From Burkholderiales bacterium (GTDB lineage Bacteria > Pseudomonadota > Gammaproteobacteria > Burkholderiales > Burkholderiaceae_C), in assembly GCA_028868895.1 (NCBI GenBank), contig JAGWTP010000036.1, positions 1 through 35,895 on the forward strand: DNA of 35,895 bases, in the 5' to 3' direction. This document shows, one piece after another, positions 18,905 through 28,799 of this stretch. Under the pieces are notes generated by a model. That model ran no database searches. It saw only the letters and a list, made by a program, of their open reading frames with translations, and was not told the origin of the DNA. Numbering within the stretch: position 1 is the stretch's first letter; each line of letters opens with the position of its first letter. Made by a program: the position numbers and the translations under genes.

Positions 18905-20203
18905 ATGAACCTGGCAATGAAGAAGATGGCGGGCGTGGTGCTGGTGGCGGGGGCACTCGTCGCCGCTGTGCTCGCCACCCGGGTGCACGGCGCCACGGCG
19001 GTGGCCGCCGCCGGCGTGGCGGGCAGCGCGCCCGGCGCGGTGGTCACGGTGCCCGGCATGCCGCCGGTCATCGACGCCAACAACCTCTACAGCGAAACGG
19101 CCGCGGGCAAGTTCAGCGCGGCGGTGCAGGGCGACCTGACGCGCGTGTACGTGCCCAACCTGCGTTCCAACGATGTCTACGTGATCGATCCGGTGGCGAT
19201 GAAGGTGGTCGACCGTTTCAAGGTCGGCATCGGCCCGCAGCACATCGTGCCGTCCTGGGACCTGCGCACGCTGTGGGTCACCAACAATGCCGAGAACCGC
19301 ACCGACGGCAGCCTGACACCGATCGACCCGCGCACCGGCAAGCCCGGCCAGCCGGTGGCGGTGGACGACCCGTACAACATGTACTTCTCGCCCGACGGCA
19401 AGTCGGCGATCGTGGTCGCCGAGGCCCGCCATCGCCTGGACTTCCGCGACCCGCACACGATGGCGATGCAGTACTCGATCGACACGCCGGGTTGCCTGGG
19501 CATCAACCACGCCGACTTCGCGATCGACGGCCGGTTTGCGATCTTCACCTGCGAGTTCTCGGGCGCGCTCGTGAAGATCGATCTGGTCGACCGCAAGGTG
19601 GCCGGCTACCTGCTGCTGCGCATGCCGAGCACGCGTTTCAAGGAGGTCGCAGCGCCGCGCGCGCAGGCCGGCGCCGTGTGGGAACCCGGCGCCACCGAGA
19701 TCTGCAGCGTCAAGCGCGGCATGCCGCAGGACATCCGCAGTTCGCCCGACGGCAAGCGCTTCTATATCGCCGACATGCATGCCGACGGCGTGCACGTCGT
19801 CGACGGTGCGTCGTTCAAGGAAGTCGGCTTCATCGCCACCGGCATCGGCGCGCACGGCCTGTACCCGAGTCGCGACGGCAAGAGCCTGTACGTGGCGATC
19901 CGCGGCTCGCACAAGATCCACGGCCCGAAGCTGGGCGACGGCGGCGTGACGGTGATCGACTTCGCCACCGAGAAGGTGGTGCACCGCTGGCCCGTGCCCG
20001 GTGGCGGCAGCCCCGACATGGGCAACGTCAGCGCCGACGGCAAGTGGCTGTGGCTGTCCGGGCGCTACGACAACGTGGTCTACCGCTTCGACACGAGCAC
20101 CGGTGCGGTCGCCAAGGTCAAGGTCGGCACCGAACCGCACGGACTCACCGTGTGGCCGCAGCCGGGCCGCTATTCGCTCGGCCACACCGGCAACATGCGT
20201 TGA
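18905..20203 (+). CDS. YVTN-type beta-propeller protein, exported
   Basis: This is a 432-residue protein with an N-terminal hydrophobic export or anchor segment (AGVVLVAGALVAAVLATRV, about residues 8-26), followed by repeated blades of the YVTN/NHL beta-propeller type. Repeated units include RVYVPNLRSNDVYVIDP, YFSPDGKSAIVVAEA, SSPDGKRFYIADMHADGVHV, YPSRDGKSLYVAIRGSHKI and VSADGKWLWLSGRYDNVVY. The spacing suggests about seven blades. Such proteins often serve as periplasmic binding or scaffold proteins, or as subunits of dehydrogenases; nothing here shows catalysis. The ATG at 18905 is favoured over a TTG two codons earlier because a GGAG (18893-18896) is better spaced for it. Confidence 0.87.
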   Translation: MNLAMKKMAGVVLVAGALVAAVLATRVHGATAVAAAGVAGSAPGAVVTVPGMPPVIDANNLYSETAAGKFSAAVQGDLTRVYVPNLRSNDVYVIDPVAMKVVDRFKVGIGPQHIVPSWDLRTLWVTNNAENRTDGSLTPIDPRTGKPGQPVAVDDPYNMYFSPDGKSAIVVAEARHRLDFRDPHTMAMQYSIDTPGCLGINHADFAIDGRFAIFTCEFSGALVKIDLVDRKVAGYLLLRMPSTRFKEVAAPRAQAGAVWEPGATEICSVKRGMPQDIRSSPDGKRFYIADMHADGVHVVDGASFKEVGFIATGIGAHGLYPSRDGKSLYVAIRGSHKIHGPKLGDGGVTVIDFATEKVVHRWPVPGGGSPDMGNVSADGKWLWLSGRYDNVVYRFDTSTGAVAKVKVGTEPHGLTVWPQPGRYSLGHTGNMR

Positions 20204-20239
20204 CCGACTGCCGTTGACCGACCCAGTGCCGCGCCCCCA

Positions 20240-21163
20240 GTGAAAGAACTGTTCGATTCGTTCTGGCGCGCCGCGGCCTACTGCCTGCACCCGCGGGTGA
20301 TCCTGCTGTCGCTGTTGCCGCTGCTGCTGATGGCCGGCCTGGCGCTCGGCCTGGGCTACTTCTTCTGGGAGCCCGCGCTCGACGCGGTGCGCGCCACGTT
20401 CGATTCGTGGTCGATCCTGTCGAGCCTGATCGGATGGCTCGAAAGCATGGGGTTGGCGAACCTGAAGGCGGTGCTTGCGCCGCTGGTCGTCGTGTTCCTG
20501 GCCACGCCGGTGATCGTGGTGCTGTCGCTGCTGCTCGTCGCGGCGTTCATGACGCCGTCGATGCTCAAGCTCGTTGCCACGCGCCGCTTCGGGCTGCTCG
20601 AGCGCAAGCGCGGCGGCTCGTTCTTCGGCAGCCTGTTCGGCGCGCTGTGGGCCACGCTCGCGGCGCTGGTCGCGCTGATCGTGTCGGTGCCGCTGTGGCT
20701 GGTGCCGCCGCTGGTGCTGATCCTGCCGCCGCTGATCTGGGGCTGGCTGACCTACCGCGTGATGACCTACGACGTGCTCGCCGAGCACGCCAGCCGCACC
20801 GAGCGGCGCGAACTGGTGCGGCGCCACCGCGCGAGCCTGCTCGGCATCGGCGTGGTCACCGGCTACCTCGGTGCCGCGCCGTCGCTGGTGTGGGCCTCGG
20901 GGGCGCTGGCGATCGTGTTCGCGCCGGTGCTGGTGCCGGTGGCGGTGTGGATCTACACGCTGGTGTTCGCGTTCTCGGCGTTGTGGTTCTCGCACTTCGC
21001 GCTGGCGGCGCTGCAGGCCTTGCGTGGCGAGCGCGAGGCGGTCGAGATCCTGCCGCCGGTGCCGGGCGGCACGCCAGGCGCCGTGCTGATCGACGACGCG
21101 ACGCCGATCGCGCTGCCGCCCGCGGCCCCCTCGTCACCGCACTTTCCTGCGCAGCCATCATGA
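20240..21163 (+). CDS. EI24-domain integral membrane protein
   Basis: This 307-residue protein carries an EI24/CysZ-like domain. Several long hydrophobic stretches are evident (LLSLLPLLLMAGLALGLGYF; VLAPLVVVFLATPVIVVLSL; ALVALIVSVPLWLVPPLVLI; and two more towards the C terminus), with the conserved WGWLTYRVMTYDVL in the middle. The C-terminal 40 residues are Pro/Ala-rich and hydrophilic. CysZ takes up sulfate, but many betaproteobacterial EI24 proteins have no known role, so no substrate is assigned. The start is a GTG at 20240. The stop overlaps the start of the next gene by ATGA, indicating translational coupling with the CinA-type protein. Confidence 0.88.
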   Translation: MKELFDSFWRAAAYCLHPRVILLSLLPLLLMAGLALGLGYFFWEPALDAVRATFDSWSILSSLIGWLESMGLANLKAVLAPLVVVFLATPVIVVLSLLLVAAFMTPSMLKLVATRRFGLLERKRGGSFFGSLFGALWATLAALVALIVSVPLWLVPPLVLILPPLIWGWLTYRVMTYDVLAEHASRTERRELVRRHRASLLGIGVVTGYLGAAPSLVWASGALAIVFAPVLVPVAVWIYTLVFAFSALWFSHFALAALQALRGEREAVEILPPVPGGTPGAVLIDDATPIALPPAAPSSPHFPAQPS

Positions 21164-21954
21164 AATTCGGACTGATCATCATCGGCGACGAAATCCTGTC
21201 GGGCAAGCGCGCCGACAAGCACCTGCCCAAGGTCATCGAGCTGCTCGGCGCGCGCGGCATGGGCCTGAGCTGGGCGCGCTACGTGGGCGACGAGCCGCAG
21301 CGCATCACCGCCGACCTGAAGCACGCGTTCGAGTCCGGCGACGCGGTGTTCTCGTGCGGCGGCATCGGCGCCACCCCCGACGACCACACCCGCCAGTGCG
21401 CCGCCGCGGCGCTGGGCGTGCCGCTCGCGCTGCACCCGCAGGCACGCGCGCTGATCCTCGAGCGCATGCGCGACACCGCGGCGGAGCAGGGCGTGCCGTT
21501 CGAGCCCGACCGCCACGACAACGTGCACCGCCTCAATATGGGCGTGTTCCCGGAGGGCGCGCAGATCATTCCGAACCCGTACAACAAGATCGCCGGCTTC
21601 TCGGTGCGCGACGTCCATTTCGTGCCGGGATTCCCGGTGATGGCCTGGCCGATGATCGAATGGGTGCTCGACCAGCGCTACGCCCATCTGCGCGGCAACG
21701 GCGTGCAGGCCGAGAAATCGGTGATCGTGTTCGGCGCGATGGAGGCCGCGTTGACGCCGCTGATGGAGCACATCGAGGCCGAGTTCGGCGGCGTCAAGGT
21801 GTTCAGCCTGCCCAGCGTCGACCATCCGCAGTGGGGCCGCCACATCGAGCTCGGTGTGAAGGGGCGGGTCGACACGCTCGATGCCGCGTATCGCGCGTTG
21901 CTTGCCGGGCTGGCGGCACACGGCGCCACGTTGGGCCCTGAGTTGGTGCGCTGA
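21160..21954 (+). CDS. Competence/damage-inducible protein CinA N-terminal-type (molybdopterin-binding domain)
   Basis: This is a 264-residue protein made of the MoaB/MogA-like molybdopterin-binding fold found at the N terminus of CinA. The typical opening [21 protein letters not shown] and the [14 protein letters not shown] loop (the GGxGxTxDD signature) are present, as is NPYNKIAGF. The CinA deamidase domain is absent. Stand-alone versions are common in proteobacteria, where they are annotated as competence/damage-inducible protein A; pyrophosphatase activity on NAD/FAD-like substrates is known for related CinA-type domains. The start overlaps the EI24 gene by four bases. Confidence 0.9.
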   Translation: MKFGLIIIGDEILSGKRADKHLPKVIELLGARGMGLSWARYVGDEPQRITADLKHAFESGDAVFSCGGIGATPDDHTRQCAAAALGVPLALHPQARALILERMRDTAAEQGVPFEPDRHDNVHRLNMGVFPEGAQIIPNPYNKIAGFSVRDVHFVPGFPVMAWPMIEWVLDQRYAHLRGNGVQAEKSVIVFGAMEAALTPLMEHIEAEFGGVKVFSLPSVDHPQWGRHIELGVKGRVDTLDAAYRALLAGLAAHGATLGPELVR

Positions 21955-22027
21955 GCGCTCGCGTTCAGCGCGATCACGGTGCGGACGAACGCACCATATC
22001 GGGCTCCGACGCAGCGCCATCGCCACC

Positions 22028-22044
22028 TGCCATACCGGGTGGCA
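22028..22044. promoter_or_regulatory. Candidate NtrC-type dyad upstream of glnA
   Basis: The dyad TGCCA-N7-TGGCA has the same 5-7-5 geometry as the consensus NtrC enhancer TGCAC-N7-GTGCA, although the arms differ. It lies about 35 bases upstream of the candidate sigma-54 promoter. A second inverted repeat, GGTGCG-N6-CGCACC at 21978-21995, is a further candidate. NtrC is encoded 3 kb downstream. Binding is not shown; the match is by eye. Confidence 0.35.
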
Positions 22045-22079
22045 CACCGGGCGTCATCGCGGGCTGCCCAGGCGGTCGT

Positions 22080-22095
22080 GGGCATGCTTTCTGCT
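22080..22095 (+). promoter_or_regulatory. Candidate sigma-54 (RpoN) promoter of glnA
   Basis: The sequence GGGCATGCTTTCTGCT aligns with the sigma-54 consensus TGGCACG-N4-TTGCW: GG at 22081-22082 and GC at 22093-22094 are separated by exactly ten bases, and nine of twelve consensus positions match. A transcript would start near 22106, leaving an 88-base leader before the glnA start. Nitrogen-controlled glnA with its own ntrBC downstream is the textbook setting for such a promoter. A sigma-70-like TGCTACATT overlaps it (22092-22100), so dual promoters are possible. Confidence 0.55.
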
Positions 22096-22193
22096 ACATT
22101 CCTGTGCGCGTTTTTCGGGCCTGCGAACGGGCCGTTGAAAGCCGATTCCGCAGTCCCCCACCCCTCGAACAAGCAATCCACCAGGAGTTCCAG

Positions 22194-23612
22194 ATGGCCA
22201 GCAAGACCGTTGCCGACGTGATGAAGATGGTGAAAGAGAACGAAGTCAAGTTCGTCGACTTCCGTTTCACCGACACCCGCGGCAAGGAGCAGCACGTGAG
22301 CGTGCCGGTGTCCCACTTCAACGAAGACAAGTTCACCGGCGGCCACGCCTTCGACGGCTCGTCGATCGCCGGCTGGAAGGGCATCGAAGCCTCGGACATG
22401 CAACTCATGCCCGACCCGAACACCGCCAACATCGACCCGTTCTTCGAAGAGCCCACGCTGATCCTGACCTGCGACGTGGTGGAGCCGTCCGACGGCAAGC
22501 CCTACGAGCGCGACCCGCGCTCGCTGGCCAAGCGCGCCGAGGCCTACATGAAGGCATCCGGCCTGGGCGACACCGCTTACTTCGGCCCCGAGCCCGAGTT
22601 CTTCGTTTTCGACAGCGTGCGCTGGGGCAACGACATGTCGGGCTGCTTCTCGAAGATCGAGTCCGAAGAAGCGGCCTGGAACACCGGCAAGGAATACGAG
22701 CACGGCAACTCCGGTTACCGCCCGAGCGTGAAGGGCGGCTACTTCCCCACGCCGCCGGTCGATTCGTTCCAGGACATGCGCTCCGAGATGTGCCTGGTGC
22801 TCGAGTCGCTGGGCATCCCGTGCGAAGTGCATCACCACGAAGTCGCCAACGCCGGCCAGATGGAGATCGGCACCAAGTTCAGCACGCTGCTGCAGCGCGC
22901 GGACTGGGTGCAGCTGCAAAAGTACGTGATCCAGAACGTCGCTCACAGCTACGGCAAGACCGCCACCTTCATGCCCAAGCCGATCGTCGGCGACAACGGC
23001 AGCGGCATGCACGTGCACCAGTCGGTCTGGAAGGACGGCAAGAACCTGTTTGCCGGCGACGGCTATGCGGGCCTGAGCGAATTCGCCCTGTACTACATCG
23101 GCGGCATCATCAAGCACGCGCGCGCGCTCAACGCCATCACCAACCCGGGCACCAACTCGTACAAACGGCTGGTGCCGGGCTTCGAGGCGCCGGTGAAGCT
23201 GGCTTATTCGAGCAAGAACCGCTCGGCGTCGATCCGCATCCCGCACGTCGCCAACCCGAAGGGCCGCCGTGTCGAGGCGCGCTTCCCGGACCCGCTGATG
23301 AACCCGTACCTGGGCTTCTCGGCGATGCTGATGGCCGGCCTGGACGGCGTGGAGAACAAGATCCACCCGGGTGAGGCCGCCAGCAAGGACCTGTACCACC
23401 TGCCGCCCGAGGAAGACGCGAAGATCCCGACCGTCTGCCACAGCCTGGACCAGGCGCTCGACTACCTCGACAAGGGCCGCGCGTTCCTGACCAAGGGCGG
23501 CGTGTTCACCGACGCCTACATCGATGCCTACATCGAATTGAAGATGCAGGAAGTGACGCGCTTTCGCATGGCCACGCACCCGGTGGAGTTCGACATGTAC
23601 TACACGCTGTGA
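22194..23612 (+). CDS. glnA: Glutamine synthetase type I (GSI-beta)
   Basis: This enzyme makes glutamine from glutamate, ammonia and ATP and acts as a cytoplasmic dodecamer. The 472-residue protein has the beta-grasp domain with [16 protein letters not shown], the metal and substrate motifs [37 protein letters not shown] and [11 protein letters not shown], and the adenylylation loop [10 protein letters not shown] with the target tyrosine at Tyr401. That loop marks the adenylylated GSI-beta class, unlike the paralogue at 7685. The ATG at 22194 follows a CAGGAG at 22182-22187; a longer open frame upstream covers the promoter and is not used. A strong terminator follows. Expression is probably driven by NtrC and sigma-54. 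Confidence 0.98.
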   Translation: MASKTVADVMKMVKENEVKFVDFRFTDTRGKEQHVSVPVSHFNEDKFTGGHAFDGSSIAGWKGIEASDMQLMPDPNTANIDPFFEEPTLILTCDVVEPSDGKPYERDPRSLAKRAEAYMKASGLGDTAYFGPEPEFFVFDSVRWGNDMSGCFSKIESEEAAWNTGKEYEHGNSGYRPSVKGGYFPTPPVDSFQDMRSEMCLVLESLGIPCEVHHHEVANAGQMEIGTKFSTLLQRADWVQLQKYVIQNVAHSYGKTATFMPKPIVGDNGSGMHVHQSVWKDGKNLFAGDGYAGLSEFALYYIGGIIKHARALNAITNPGTNSYKRLVPGFEAPVKLAYSSKNRSASIRIPHVANPKGRRVEARFPDPLMNPYLGFSAMLMAGLDGVENKIHPGEAASKDLYHLPPEEDAKIPTVCHSLDQALDYLDKGRAFLTKGGVFTDAYIDAYIELKMQEVTRFRMATHPVEFDMYYTL

Positions 23613-23645
23613 TCGCCGGCGCCGCGCGGCGCCCGGTCTGCGAAC

Positions 23646-23676
23646 AGGGGAGCGGCGCGGGCCGTTCCCCTTTTTT
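23646..23676 (+). terminator. Rho-independent terminator after glnA
   Basis: An 11-bp stem (23646-23656 paired with 23661-23671, including one G-T pair) closes a four-base loop and runs straight into six T residues (23671-23676), followed by CTTT. It lies 33 bases after the glnA stop. It should end most glnA transcripts and separate glnA from the ntrB-ntrC genes, which then need read-through or their own promoter. Confidence 0.9.
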
Positions 23677-23824
23677 CTTTACGCCCGCCGGCCGGGCCCG
23701 CCTTGCAGGGCCCCAGCCCCCATGCGCGACAATGCGCGCGAGCCGGCCCGGATGCAGCGCGACGACGTCGATCGCGGTCATCGCAGTCCGGCAGCCCGGC
23801 GTTGACCGGCGCAGGAGCGAGTAC

Positions 23825-24334
23825 ATGAAGTCTGGTGTTTCGAAGCAGTTCGTCGAACTCGTGGCGCTGGCCTGGCTGGGCATGGTCAACACCCCGGCGC
23901 TGGCGGCCGGGTCGACCTCGGTGTACCGTTGCCCCGGCCATCCGGTGCTGTACACCGACGCGATTTCGGCCAAGGAAGCAAAGGACAAGGGCTGCAAGCT
24001 GCTCGAAGGCGAGCCGGTCACTGTGATCCAGGGCTTCAAGCCGCGCGTGGTGGCCAACGCGCCCGCGGGGCCGGCGAGCGCGCGCGTCGATCCGGCCGAC
24101 CAGCGTGCGCGCGACAGCGACGCGCGGCGCATCCTCGAAGACGAACTCAAGCGCGAAGACGAACGCCTGGCGTCGATGCGGGCCGACTTCAAAAACGGCC
24201 AGCCCGAGCGCGAGCCCGGCGAGAACAACAATCTGAAGTACTCGGCGCGCGTGGCCGCGATGAAGACCGCCATCGAGCGCAAGGAAAGCGACATCGCCGC
24301 CTTGAAGCGCGAGCTCGCCAAGCACCCGCAGTGA
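23825..24334 (+). CDS. DUF4124-domain secreted protein
   Basis: This 169-residue protein has a likely signal peptide (residues about 1-27, cleavage after ALA) and then a DUF4124-like module: VYRCPGHPVLYTDAISAKEAKDKGCKLL, with the two cysteines and the Y-x-C-x-G-x2-V/-Y-x-D pattern of that family. The C-terminal half is charged and helical with heptad-like spacing (residues about 95-165), probably a coiled coil. The function is unknown. A gene of this kind between glnA and ntrB is, as far as I recall, common in Burkholderiales. The ATG at 23825 is preceded by GCAGGAGCG. It ends 19 bases before ntrB and is probably in the ntrB-ntrC transcript. Confidence 0.8.
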   Translation: MKSGVSKQFVELVALAWLGMVNTPALAAGSTSVYRCPGHPVLYTDAISAKEAKDKGCKLLEGEPVTVIQGFKPRVVANAPAGPASARVDPADQRARDSDARRILEDELKREDERLASMRADFKNGQPEREPGENNNLKYSARVAAMKTAIERKESDIAALKRELAKHPQ

Positions 24335-24353
24335 GCATTTCCGAGGTGCCACG

Positions 24354-25460
24354 GTGAGCGCGCCGCAGTCGGCACGCGCCATCCAGAGCAAGGCCCGTGA
24401 CGAGCGCGCGTATGCCGCGTTCGACCACCTGGCGACGATGGTCGCCGTGGTCACCGATGACGGCCGGTGCGTGTTCGCCAACGCGTCGTTCGAGAACGTG
24501 CTGGGCTTGTCGCGGCGCAGCGTGCAGCGGGGCTCGGTGTTCGACTGGTTCGTCGAGTCGCAGCGTCTGCGCGACACGGTGGCCGCAGTGATCCGCAACG
24601 ACTTCGCGACCAGCCGGCTCGAGGCGCTGCTGCGCCGGCCCGGTGCCGGCCACGGCGAGCCGCTGCCCGTGCACGTGATCGTCAACCAGATGGAGGCGTC
24701 GCGCCATGTCGTGGTCGAACTCGTCGAAATCGAGCAGCAGACCCGGCAGGACCGCGAGGAGCGCGCGCTCGACCAGGCGCAGGTCACCAAGGAGCTGATT
24801 CGCAACCTGGCGCACGAGATCAAGAACCCGCTTGGGGGTATCCGCGGCGCGGCGCAGTTGCTGGAGATGGAGGTGCGGGAGCGCGCGCTGCACGAGTACA
24901 CGCAAGTCATCATCGGCGAGGCTGATCGGCTGCAGGCGCTGGTGGACCGGCTGCTCGCGCCGCACCGCAAGCCGCACGTCGTGAGCGACGTGAACATCCA
25001 CGAAGTCTGCGAGCGGGTGCGCTCGCTGATCCTGGCCGAGTTCCCGCGCGGCCTGGAGGTCGAGCGCGACTACGACATCTCGATCCCCGACTTTCGCGGC
25101 GACCGCGAGCAGCTGATCCAGGCGGTGCTGAACATCGCGCACAACGCCGCGCAAGCGCTGGCCGCGCAGATCGACAGCGGCGGCGCGCGCATCCTGCTGC
25201 GCACGCGCATTGCCCGCCAGGTCACGCTGGGCAAGCATCGCTACCGTCTGGCACTGGACTTGCATATTCAGGACAACGGCCCGGGCGTGCCCGAATCCAT
25301 CCGGGAGCGCATCTTCTACCCGCTGGTGTCGGGCCGCGACGGCGGTTCCGGGCTCGGGCTCACGCTCGCACAGACCTTCGTGCAGCAGCATCTGGGCACG
25401 GTGGAATGCGAGAGTGAGCCGGGCAAGACGATATTCAAGATTGTGATTCCGCTGCCCTGA
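24354..25460 (+). CDS. ntrB: Nitrogen regulation sensor histidine kinase NtrB (GlnL)
   Basis: NtrB is the cytoplasmic kinase/phosphatase for NtrC and is controlled by PII. The 368-residue protein has an N-terminal PAS domain (about residues 20-125, FANASFENVLGLSRR), a dimerisation/phosphoacceptor helix with RNLAHEIKNPLGGIRGAAQL (His154), and a GHKL ATPase domain with the N box NIAHNAAQAL, the G1 box DNGPGVP and the G2 box GRDGGSGLGL. There are no membrane segments. The start is a GTG at 24354 after a GAGG. It is followed 71 bases later by ntrC. All catalytic boxes are intact. Confidence 0.96.
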   Translation: MSAPQSARAIQSKARDERAYAAFDHLATMVAVVTDDGRCVFANASFENVLGLSRRSVQRGSVFDWFVESQRLRDTVAAVIRNDFATSRLEALLRRPGAGHGEPLPVHVIVNQMEASRHVVVELVEIEQQTRQDREERALDQAQVTKELIRNLAHEIKNPLGGIRGAAQLLEMEVRERALHEYTQVIIGEADRLQALVDRLLAPHRKPHVVSDVNIHEVCERVRSLILAEFPRGLEVERDYDISIPDFRGDREQLIQAVLNIAHNAAQALAAQIDSGGARILLRTRIARQVTLGKHRYRLALDLHIQDNGPGVPESIRERIFYPLVSGRDGGSGLGLTLAQTFVQQHLGTVECESEPGKTIFKIVIPLP

Positions 25461-25531
25461 TCGCAAGGGGGTTGCCCAGGGGGCACGCGCGAATGGACCC
25501 ACCGAACCGAACACATCAGAACAGGCAGCGC

Positions 25532-27046
<1,515 letters not shown>

Positions 27047-27048
27047 AT

Positions 27049-27819
27049 TCAGGGGACGCTCAGCTCGGCCACCACCGGGGCATGGTCGCTGGGCCGTTCG
27101 TTCTTGCGCGGCAGCTTGTCGATCGTGCACGAAACGACCGCCGGACGCAGCGCCTCGGTGACGAGGATGTGGTCGATGCGCAGGCCCTGATTCCTGCGGA
27201 ACGCCAGGTTGCGGTAGTCCCACCAGCTCCAGCTCTTGGGCGGCTGCTCGAATAAGCGGAACGCGTCGTGCAAGCCGATTTCGATCAGGCCCCTGAAGTG
27301 CGCGCGTTCCTGTGGTGTGCACAGGATCTGCCCGGCCCAGGCGACCGGGTCGTAGACATCACGGTCCTCGGGTGCGATGTTGTAGTCGCCGAGCAGTGCG
27401 AGCATCGGGTGCGTTCGGGCTTCGGTGGCGACCCAGGCCCGCAGTGCGTCGAGCCAGCGCATCTTGTAGACGAACTTGTCGCTGTCGGGTGCCTGCCCGT
27501 TGGGCATGTAGGCGCCGATCACGCGCACGCCTTGCACGGTGCCGGCGATCACGCGCGCCTGCGGGTCGTCGAGGCCGGGAATGTTCCTGACCACGTCGGT
27601 TGCCGGTGCGCGCGTCAGCAACGCCACGCCGTTGTAGGTCTTCTGCCCGTGCCACTGAGCGAAGTAGCCGGCGGCCGTGAACTCGGCGTGCGGAAACTTG
27701 TCGTCTGTGAGCTTGGTCTCCTGCAGGCACAGCGCATCGGGCTGGTGCAGTTGCAGCCAGTCCAGCACCTGCGGCAGCCGCACGGCGAGCGAGTTGACAT
27801 TCCAGGTGGCGAGTCTCAT
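27049..27819 (-). CDS. xth: Exodeoxyribonuclease III
   Basis: This is a 256-residue AP endonuclease / 3'-5' exonuclease of the ExoIII (EEP) superfamily, acting in base-excision repair. Motifs are in the right order: ATWNVNSL at the N terminus, LCLQETKL with the catalytic glutamate, YMPNGQ, the LLGDYNIAP active-site aspartate and asparagine, LRIDHILVT, and the terminal SDHAPVVAEL histidine. It is convergent with ntrC, leaving two bases between the stops. It is the last gene with the base composition of the core chromosome before the accessory region. Confidence 0.96.
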   Translation of the reverse strand: MRLATWNVNSLAVRLPQVLDWLQLHQPDALCLQETKLTDDKFPHAEFTAAGYFAQWHGQKTYNGVALLTRAPATDVVRNIPGLDDPQARVIAGTVQGVRVIGAYMPNGQAPDSDKFVYKMRWLDALRAWVATEARTHPMLALLGDYNIAPEDRDVYDPVAWAGQILCTPQERAHFRGLIEIGLHDAFRLFEQPPKSWSWWDYRNLAFRRNQGLRIDHILVTEALRPAVVSCTIDKLPRKNERPSDHAPVVAELSVP

Positions 27820-28059
27820 GAGGTCTCTATGGCATTGATTTTTATGATGTTTTTACCGAAAATCTGCGCTGGATATCTTCTGGCTACCCGGCTAGCTACC
27901 CACTTTCGTTGAGCTGAAATGACCCCGCTGGGGATCGCATGAAACCAGCCGACGTCAAACAACGACCACAGAAGTCCGGGGTAAGGTCGGTACCAATTCA
28001 GTCTATCAGGTGGGGTGTTGCTCTCTGCGGACCACTCGCGTGTAGAAACTTGCAGCCGT
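27820..28059. other. AT-richer intergenic stretch, no supported gene
   Basis: These 240 bases between xth and the tRNA-derived fragment hold no ORF I can support. The first part (27828-27862) is rich in T runs, unlike the GC-rich chromosome to the left. A minus-strand frame (28106-27816) is open through it but begins inside the antisense of the tRNA fragment and gives the familiar artefact GGVDGSRTRDPRLQ, so I do not call it. By position it could be a remnant of an integrated element. Confidence 0.4.
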
Positions 28060-28092
28060 GGGTCGCGGGTTCGACTTCCGTCCACTCCGCCA
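28060..28092 (+). tRNA. 3' fragment of a tRNA-Asp (attachment-site-like), no 5' half
   Basis: From 28060 the sequence follows the 3' third of a bacterial tRNA-Asp as I remember it, with two differences in the T arm (28075, 28077). A T stem (28065-28069 with 28077-28081) closes a seven-base TTCGACT loop, then come seven acceptor bases CCACTCC, a G discriminator and CCA at 28090-28092. The matching 5' acceptor GGAGTGG and the D and anticodon arms are not found upstream. This is what remains when an element integrates into a tRNA 3' end and duplicates it. It cannot be a working tRNA. Confidence 0.55.
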
Positions 28093-28799
28093 TAAAAATC
28101 TCGCAAGTCTTTGATCTGCGAGGCAAGAAGCCGCCTCAGCAGTATCCCTTGTGCATGCCCCGGACCGGCGAACTGCCATCCGGGTGCCTGGCACGAGCCG
28201 GGCCCCTCGAAGGCACACCGGGCCAGACCTACGTGGAGCGGCGCGACATCCCGCTGGGGGTGGCGGACGCCGCGGGCCTGCGTTTGATCCGGACTGGGAC
28301 GGGCGGACGCGGTGCCGGTGGGCCTGTACGACTACGCGGGCCTGCTCGGCTCGCTCCATGGCCGTTATCTCGCCACGGTGCGCGACCAGGACAAGATGCT
28401 CACGATCGGCCCGGGAGGTGTCGTCGCGTGCGTGGGCGATGGCTGGCGCGGCGAAGGCGTCGCGCAAGGCGAATTCACTCGCAACGATGGGGTGTTGATG
28501 GGGGCAGGTCATCTCACCGCGTGGGGCGAGCTGAACGCGGACGCGGCATCGAATGCAAACCACTGCATGCTCGTTGCCGTTGGCCTCGAGTTGCACGTGG
28601 GAATGGCCCTCATCCGCCGTGTAGCGGTCGAGCGTCGGGTCGCGTGACCAAAGCCGCGTGTCGGTGCCGACCTGGAACACGCTGGGCAGCCGGAAGGCGG
28701 GCCTGGTTGGATGGTCGGACGCGCGAGAATGCGGATCACCGGAGGGCCGGGGAGTCGAACGTTTCGCGATTGGTCCCGGCGATAACGGATACTTCGTCG
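28093..28799. other. 707-base stretch without a supportable gene
   Basis: Between the tRNA fragment and the helicase gene several frames are open on both strands, because the GC content is high, but none has a good start with a ribosome binding site, a recognisable domain or consistent codon bias. The longest are 28006-28680 on the minus strand, which begins its C-terminal part in the tRNA antisense, and a plus-strand extension of the helicase frame that is Arg-rich and low-complexity. A decayed gene is possible. It should hold the promoter of the helicase operon, but no convincing -35/-10 pair was found. Confidence 0.5.

Noticed and set aside
18755-20995. 746-codon minus-strand frame over the beta-propeller and EI24 genes
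   Set aside because: Low-complexity His/Arg/Ala translation, antisense to two well-supported genes.
21948-21971. 7-bp hairpin over the stop of the CinA-type gene
   Set aside because: Ten-base loop and no T-run, so not called as a terminator.
27816-28106. 96-codon minus-strand frame beginning MRDFYGGVDGSRTRDPRLQ
   Set aside because: The GGVDG-x-RTRDP string is the well-known artefact of translating antisense tRNA-Asp; the rest has no support.
28006-28680. 224-codon minus-strand frame upstream of the helicase gene
   Set aside because: No domain, no ribosome binding site, and its end runs through the tRNA antisense.
27939-28799. 287-codon N-terminal extension of the helicase frame
   Set aside because: Arg/Gly-rich non-protein-like sequence running through the tRNA fragment; the recognisable protein starts at 28800.
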